From contig JAFMSR010000016.1 in NCBI GenBank assembly GCA_022818135.1, forward strand, positions 2,432,237 to 2,496,236: a stretch of DNA of 64,000 nt, given 5' to 3'. Below are positions 59,377-64,000 of the stretch, piece after piece; the first letter of the stretch is position 1, and each line of letters begins with the position of its first letter. The position numbers were made by a program, and so were the translations under genes. Origin of the DNA: Saxidomus purpurata (taxonomy: Eukaryota > Mollusca > Bivalvia > Venerida > Veneridae). The notes beneath the pieces were generated by a model that did not search any database, had not been told where the DNA came from, and worked only from the letters and a program-made list of their open reading frames with translations.

Positions 59377-60022
59377 CAGTGTTTTTTTTTCAGTCTGAGG
59401 GGAAAGGTGGCGGGGCCCGTCAGGAGGGGAATTTTTACGTCATTTTGCCAGAAAAGGGGAATTTTTTAGAAAATGTATACTGTTTAAAAATGTAATATTA
59501 TAAAGAACCAAAACTATTATGTATGTAAATGACATTATTCTTTTACCAAATATAAAGAGAGGACATAAGAATTTAACATAACAAAATTTTATATAAAAAA
59601 TACTGGTGTCAGGAGCATAACTTAGCAGCATTGGGGTTAAAACACACGTGAGTATTAAGTATGACTTCTATATTGAATTGAAAACATTGTATTAGTATCT
59701 TTTTTCATCTTTGGAACACTGTTTTAGTTGAAAAAATAACAAAAATCGGGGTCGCGAAAATAGGTGACAAACGAAAAATCGGCGATTTTCGACTGACTAT
59801 TTCTCAAGTAAGGTGTCAAATAGTTGCAAGAAATTATTCTGAAGCTGTAATTTATGAAAACTTATGTTTTTATAACAAGTTTGGCCAACTCTTGATTAAA
59901 TAAACCAAAGATTTTTCAACATTTTGAGGGGAATTTTTTGTCAAAAATGGGGGAAATTGTATATTAAATTTGGAGGGGAATGGGGCCGAATTTCGGCCCC
60001 AAAAAGGCCCCAAAAAACACTG
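59377..60022. mobile_element. 646-bp DNA transposon, 5-bp duplication GTTAT
   Basis: Ends CAGTGTTTTTT and AAAAAACACTG are inverted. GTTAT is repeated at 59372-59376 and 60023-60027. The interior has GAGGGGAATTTTT-type words near both ends and GGGGCCGAATTTCGGCCCC close to the right end. Shares these words with 60566-60946. Non-coding. Confidence 0.7.
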
Positions 60023-60523
60023 GTTATGTACCATATATCTTAATTTGTATTTGTCAAGAACCGAAATAACATGGAAGAACTGATTTCTTTTATCTTTTTA
60101 AAGCATCCACTGTGTTTTGAGCATCATTCTTAACTATAAACCAATGTGACCATTTTGAAGGGTAATATGAAAACATTTTAAAAAAGTGATGATTTGAAGC
60201 TTTTTTATTGGAACTGTTTTGACTTTGAATTTTACAGATCAAATTGTTTGACAAGTTTAATATAGATTTTTTTCCAGTCTTAAAGAATTTTATGTGGGAT
60301 TTCCCAGATAGCTCTGCTCAGCACTCAAATATCATTCACATGTTTAAAGACCTATTCAAGTATTTTCTTGGTTGCACTTCATTCTCCTTGGAAATTTTAT
60401 TATTTTGTGACTTGCATGATGATTTTCAAAGTAAATTTTGGCATTTTAAAGTTTGTATACAGTTGTTCATATTGTAATCTTATTGTTTTAATTACTATGT
60501 AAATTATGGCTTTTCAATTTTTT
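60023..60523. other. No feature recognised
   Basis: AT-rich; a 77-codon plus-strand frame at 60244-60477 has no recognisable domain and is Phe/Ile-rich as expected from base composition. Confidence 0.4.
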
Positions 60524-61321
60524 GTCAAGCCCGCTTGCGGTGAGCTCGACATAGTTGTCACTTTTCAGGGCTCTCGTTAGCCTTTTGAGACTAGGGCCAG
60601 GGTCCATATCAGGGGGGAATTTTGCATGATTTTCAAATAATTTTCTTTGAAAGGGGAATTTTCGTCATATCAAAAATGTAAAGAAAAAATACTATCAAAT
60701 ATCATTTTTTCCGATACGACCGGGAATTGTGCGACATTTTGCACCAGAAATACTACGCTGACGCTATAAACTGTCCAAAACGGACCGCGGTAGTACTAAA
60801 CGCCGGTTACAGTACCCGGTATCGGCTCTCAAATAATTTTTTTTTTCGAGGGGGAATTTTTGGGCAAAAGGGGGGAAAAAACATACTTTTTTAAGGGGGG
60901 AATGGGGCCGATATTCGGCCCCAAATTTTGCCGAACGAGAGCCCTGCTTTTGGTGGTTCGGTGTATGTGCGTGCGTGCTTCATTGCGTCCGTCCGTCTGA
61001 TTTTGTCCTATCCATACCTTTTTCATGCATGGAGGGAATTTGATGTTACTTGGCACAAATGTTCACCATCATGAGACGGAGTGTCATGCGCAAGAACCAG
61101 GTCCCTAGGTTTAAGGTCAAGTTCACACTTGGAGGTTAAAGGTCAAATTCAAGTAACTTTTTTATTACTGGCCGTAGAGAAAAATCGAGACCACTTTTCT
61201 GTGGTACAACATGCATGTTACATCCAATATTTAGGTGTATTTTGACCCATCTCTACTTGATAAAGAGTTATCCCTTTTGACATATGGCAGGCTCGACATG
61301 TTGCACGTGGGCATCTAGTTT
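60524..61321 (-). repeat. Family F element, interrupted
   Basis: Read on the minus strand: 5' AACTAGATGCCCACGTGCAA and CATGTCGAGCC, an internal unit with CATCAAATTCCCTCCATGCA and CACTCCGTCTCATGATGGTG, then a 3' hairpin with GTCGAGCTCACCGC. A transposon is inserted at 60566-60946. Confidence 0.6.
60566..60946. mobile_element. 381-bp DNA transposon, 5-bp duplication CTTTT
   Basis: Perfect 13-bp inverted ends CAGGGCTCTCGTT/AACGAGAGCCCTG. CTTTT is duplicated at 60561-60565 and 60947-60951. The interior contains GGGGGGAATTTT and GGGGCCGATATTCGGCCCC, like 59377-60022. Confidence 0.8.
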
Positions 61322-61479
61322 TAATTTGACATTGCACTCGATACCACCAACAATAAAGACTATTGACATTTAGACTAAATTGTTAAATTGTAATACACAA
61401 ACTTGTTTCATTTTACATTTCCAACTTCAATTGGTTAATTGGAATCTTTCTGGAGAGAATGCAAAATTGTATTAATTAT
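61322..61479. other. No feature recognised
   Basis: Short AT-rich unique stretch. Confidence 0.45.
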
Positions 61480-61728
61480 CTGTTAAAGAAAAATGTTTTG
61501 TTTTTGCAATGAGGACTTGTCTACTAATTGAAATAGAGTTATGGGGATAGTTTCCTCATGTGTAGATGATGATGGTAAAGATATAGTTTGAGTTTCAAGT
61601 CAATACCTTTGATAGTATTCCAGATATTTGACTTCATAAAAAACTTTTACCAATGCAGACGCTGACGCCGACACCGACGCCGGGGCAAGTGCATTAGCCT
61701 CCTTATTCTTCGAATAGTCGAGCTAAAA
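61480..61728 (+). repeat. Family E 3' portion
   Basis: One unit, GACGCTGACGCCGACACCGA and the end GAATAGTCGAGCTAAAAA. Confidence 0.65.
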
Positions 61729-61951
61729 ACGATAACTCTATCTTGACTCATTACAGTGTTATTGCCCTTTGTTACTTTTACTTGTCCAGAGCTTAATTCG
61801 AAAATTACTGGTCGGAATTCAATACAACTTCATACAATGGTCAAGCACAGTGAGAGGAAGTGCAGTGAACAAGTACTGTTACTACGAACTTCCTCATTTT
61901 ATTAAGCAGTCTTTCGGGGGTATTAATGACATTTAGTGATAGGTCTAGTTA
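61729..61951 (-). repeat. Family B element, minus orientation, truncated
   Basis: The complement reads from 61951: AACTAGACCTATCACTAAAT, then ATACCCCCGAAA and one and a half units. It abuts the family E end directly. Confidence 0.7.
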
Positions 61952-62200
61952 GGTATTATTTTACCTATCGACTTGGAAAGGAGTTGGTCCTTTTTACAGC
62001 TGGCGGCTCAACATAGTTTTTGAGTGTATAGAATTGTACGTCAGTCCTATGCAGACTCTAATATATCATAAGAAACTTAAGTATGATTCATATTTGGAGG
62101 AAATATTCAAGATAGATACATAAAAGATGTACAATATTATGGAAGCGCCACTCAGCTAGGGCAGGATTTATAAATTAGGGAGAAATGATGTTGCATTAAA
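61952..62200. other. No feature recognised
   Basis: AT-rich unique sequence ending in the target duplication of the next element. Confidence 0.45.
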
Positions 62201-62779
62201 CAGGATTTTACATGGATATTACATTTTAGGGGTCCTTGGGACTCGCTTGATGATTTTTAGGGGTCCCATGTGCAAAAATGGGGGTCCGAAAATTTAAAAT
62301 CGTACTTACAGATGGTATTTTTTGTGACAAATTTTCCTGGCCTTCATGGCACAAGTTATTCATAACGGCTTTCAGATTGCTTCATCAGGTGTCTCAGTTC
62401 TTTTCCCATTTTTTTTTCATTGTATGCAAGTTTGCTTAGATAAAAAACATCGTAATAAGGCTGTTTTTGCATGACAGTTGCTGATTTTCGCCGACATTGA
62501 AAGTTTACAGACCGAGATACTGATTGATGCTGCAATATCCGAATGTCCTTTACAAAAACAGGTGCGCGATCATACGATTGGTCAATTTCAAGAAGAAAGA
62601 CAATTCTGCTGCAGAAATCATGGCTGTTGTCTGTAAGAGTTACCTCCCTTAGAATTTTTTTTTATCGTAATCGCTACGAATGATTATGCATCCTTGTGGA
62701 CGCAAATTAATATTTTCACGGGTCCTGAGACACATTTTATGCGTATTTGACGCAAAATATCGCGTCCCGTAAAACCCTG
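62201..62779. mobile_element. 579-bp DNA transposon, 7-bp duplication CATTAAA
   Basis: Ends CAGGATTTTAC and GTAAAACCCTG are inverted with one mismatch. CATTAAA is repeated at 62194-62200 and 62780-62786. The subterminal left has repeated AGGGGTCC words; the right has GACGCAAAATATCGCGTC. Non-coding. The duplication length fits a hAT-like element with one changed base. Confidence 0.7.
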
Positions 62780-62786
62780 CATTAAA

Positions 62787-63244
62787 GACAGTTTGATTTA
62801 CAGACCACTAGGGCTGTCGTGATTTGATACTTCATGCAATGATTGAAGACATTTAGGATATGGAGAACTGTAACTTTAGATAACTTAATTATTTAATAAA
62901 TCTCCCTTTCTGTTAAAACCTTGTCAAGGAAAGTTGGATAGTATTGAACTGTACAGAACACTGGGATTGAATTAATACTTGAATCCCAACATCAGGGAGT
63001 GCTGTGACCAAGAACCATAACTCTAGCTAATCCCATAATTGATGTATTTATTACCCTTCCATGAAATTACTGTCCTCTTGTTACAATGTTACAATACCAT
63101 TTAAGATCTGTATGCTTTCGGAAGTGGTCACCATTATCGAATAAAGGACACTTCCAGTGCCTTCAGCGCTTTGATTCCATTTAGAATAGTTATACTTGAT
63201 AACATGTTAAACTGTTAATTAATTTGTATATATTTTTCCTGCTG
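62787..63244. other. No feature recognised
   Basis: AT-rich unique sequence. Confidence 0.45.
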
Positions 63245-63592
63245 GGAAGGGCTGTTTGCTAATTAAGTTGAAAGCCATGTACATCTCAGCTTCATATAAT
63301 AACAATAAATTGCAAGATCATATAAACTCAAATGATATTAAGATGCAAGGTAAATCTCTTCAACTGAAAAACTTCTTGGAGTTCATGTTGACAATCATTT
63401 GACTGGAAATTCCAAGTTCAACAAACATTAAAAAAATGTAATACCAATTACATGTATCTATACTTCTACGAACAAAATCTTTCCTTAGCCTACATTCACG
63501 AAAACTATTTTTTAATGCATAAATTATATCTTACCACATCTTGATTACTGCAACATTGCACTATTTGGGGAAACTGCAATAATGAACTTTAT
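63245..63592 (+). pseudogene. Second non-LTR reverse transcriptase fragment
   Basis: The plus strand encodes a LKAMYISA stretch, then LGVHVDNHLTGNSKFNKH and, in a shifted frame, CINYILPHLDYCNIALFG. These correspond to the KxKxM, LGVxxDxxLxWxxHI and LPxLDYCxxxWG-type motifs at the C-terminal end of LINE reverse transcriptases. It overlaps the region in 51065-51329 and extends further downstream. Frameshifts and stops make it inactive. Confidence 0.65.
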
Positions 63593-63597
63593 TTGGC

Positions 63598-64000
63598 TGT
63601 TTTATCATGATCTGAACTGTAAGCTATTTATTTCATGCTGTCTGATCATCCATTTTATGCTGTCTGATCATGATCTGCACTGTGAGCTTTTCTTATTTTG
63701 CTGTCTGATCAAGATCTGCAATGTTAGCTATTCATATTTTGCTATCTGATCATGCTCTGCATCACCGGCTATTTATTTTTTGCTGTCTGATCATGATCTG
63801 CACTGTTCACTATTCATTTTTGTTGTAAGATCATGATCTGCACTGTTTGTTATGCATTATTTTGCTGTCTGATCATGATCTGCACTGTTCGCTATTCATT
63901 TTTTTGCTGTCTGATCATAATCTGCATTGTAAGCTTTTCATTATTTTGCTGTCTGATCATAATCAACACTGTTCACTTTTAATTTTTTTGCTGTCTGATC
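63598..64000 (+). repeat. 42-bp minisatellite, about ten units, runs off window
   Basis: Units of CTGTCTGATCATGATCTGCA plus variable GCTATTCATT, the same as at 4932-5145 and in the same orientation. One or two units are shortened. The array continues beyond the window end. Confidence 0.85.

Overview
The window looks like a stretch of a bivalve mollusc nuclear genome, probably a heterodont clam. This rests on AT-rich sequence, widely spaced GT-AG exons, and dense interspersed repeats with internal tandem units rich in TGACCTTGACCTTTGACC words. The host assignment is inference. Nothing prokaryotic, organellar or CRISPR-like was seen.

Coding content is sparse. The clearest gene is on the minus strand. 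Six exons (48435-48151, 31159-31050, 28244-28070, 23000-22653, 14805-14497, 10671-10363, in transcript order) encode four immunoglobulin-type domains plus one unassigned beta-rich domain split by a phase-0 intron. Whole-domain units begin and end in phase 1 and the reading frame joins across all six exons. The gene is therefore a multi-Ig receptor or adhesion-type protein spanning at least 38 kb. Neither its first nor its last exon was found. A broken, truncated copy of its first visible exon lies just upstream at 49999-50071. Two weaker gene models are offered: three short minus-strand exons at 17-19.8 kb inside a CACTA-like transposon, and three plus-strand exons at 57767-58777 that share one frame and end in a stop.

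The rest is mostly mobile DNA. (1) Several families share one plan: a short hairpin at the 5' end, a subterminal inverted repeat (ATACCCCC, GCTCACC or GCTCGAC type), internal tandem units of about 100-180 bp, a GGAC-type microsatellite, and a hairpin at the 3' end. I label them A to G; they resemble Helentron-associated (HINE or pearl-like) non-autonomous elements. (2) Terminal-inverted-repeat transposons were defined by their ends and target duplications: hAT-like 3331-8026 (8 bp CAATATAC), Harbinger-like 5421-5751 (TTA), CACTA-like 16019-21001 (ACC), pogo-like 48521-49286 (TA), three with 5-bp duplications (38241-39068, 59377-60022, 60566-60946) and 62201-62779 (7 bp). (3) Retroelement remnants: a defective Ty3/gypsy integrase (52760-53707) and two non-LTR reverse transcriptase fragments (51065-51329, 63245-63592). 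(4) tRNA-like SINE heads, foldbacks, and a 42-bp minisatellite at both ends of the window.

Layout: 0-10 kb is a nest of elements four levels deep. 10-31 kb holds Ig exons separated by introns carrying the CACTA-like element and other insertions. 31-48 kb is an intron full of tandem-unit repeats. 48-50 kb holds the first visible Ig exon and its relic. 50-64 kb is retroelement debris, small DNA transposons and the short plus-strand gene model.
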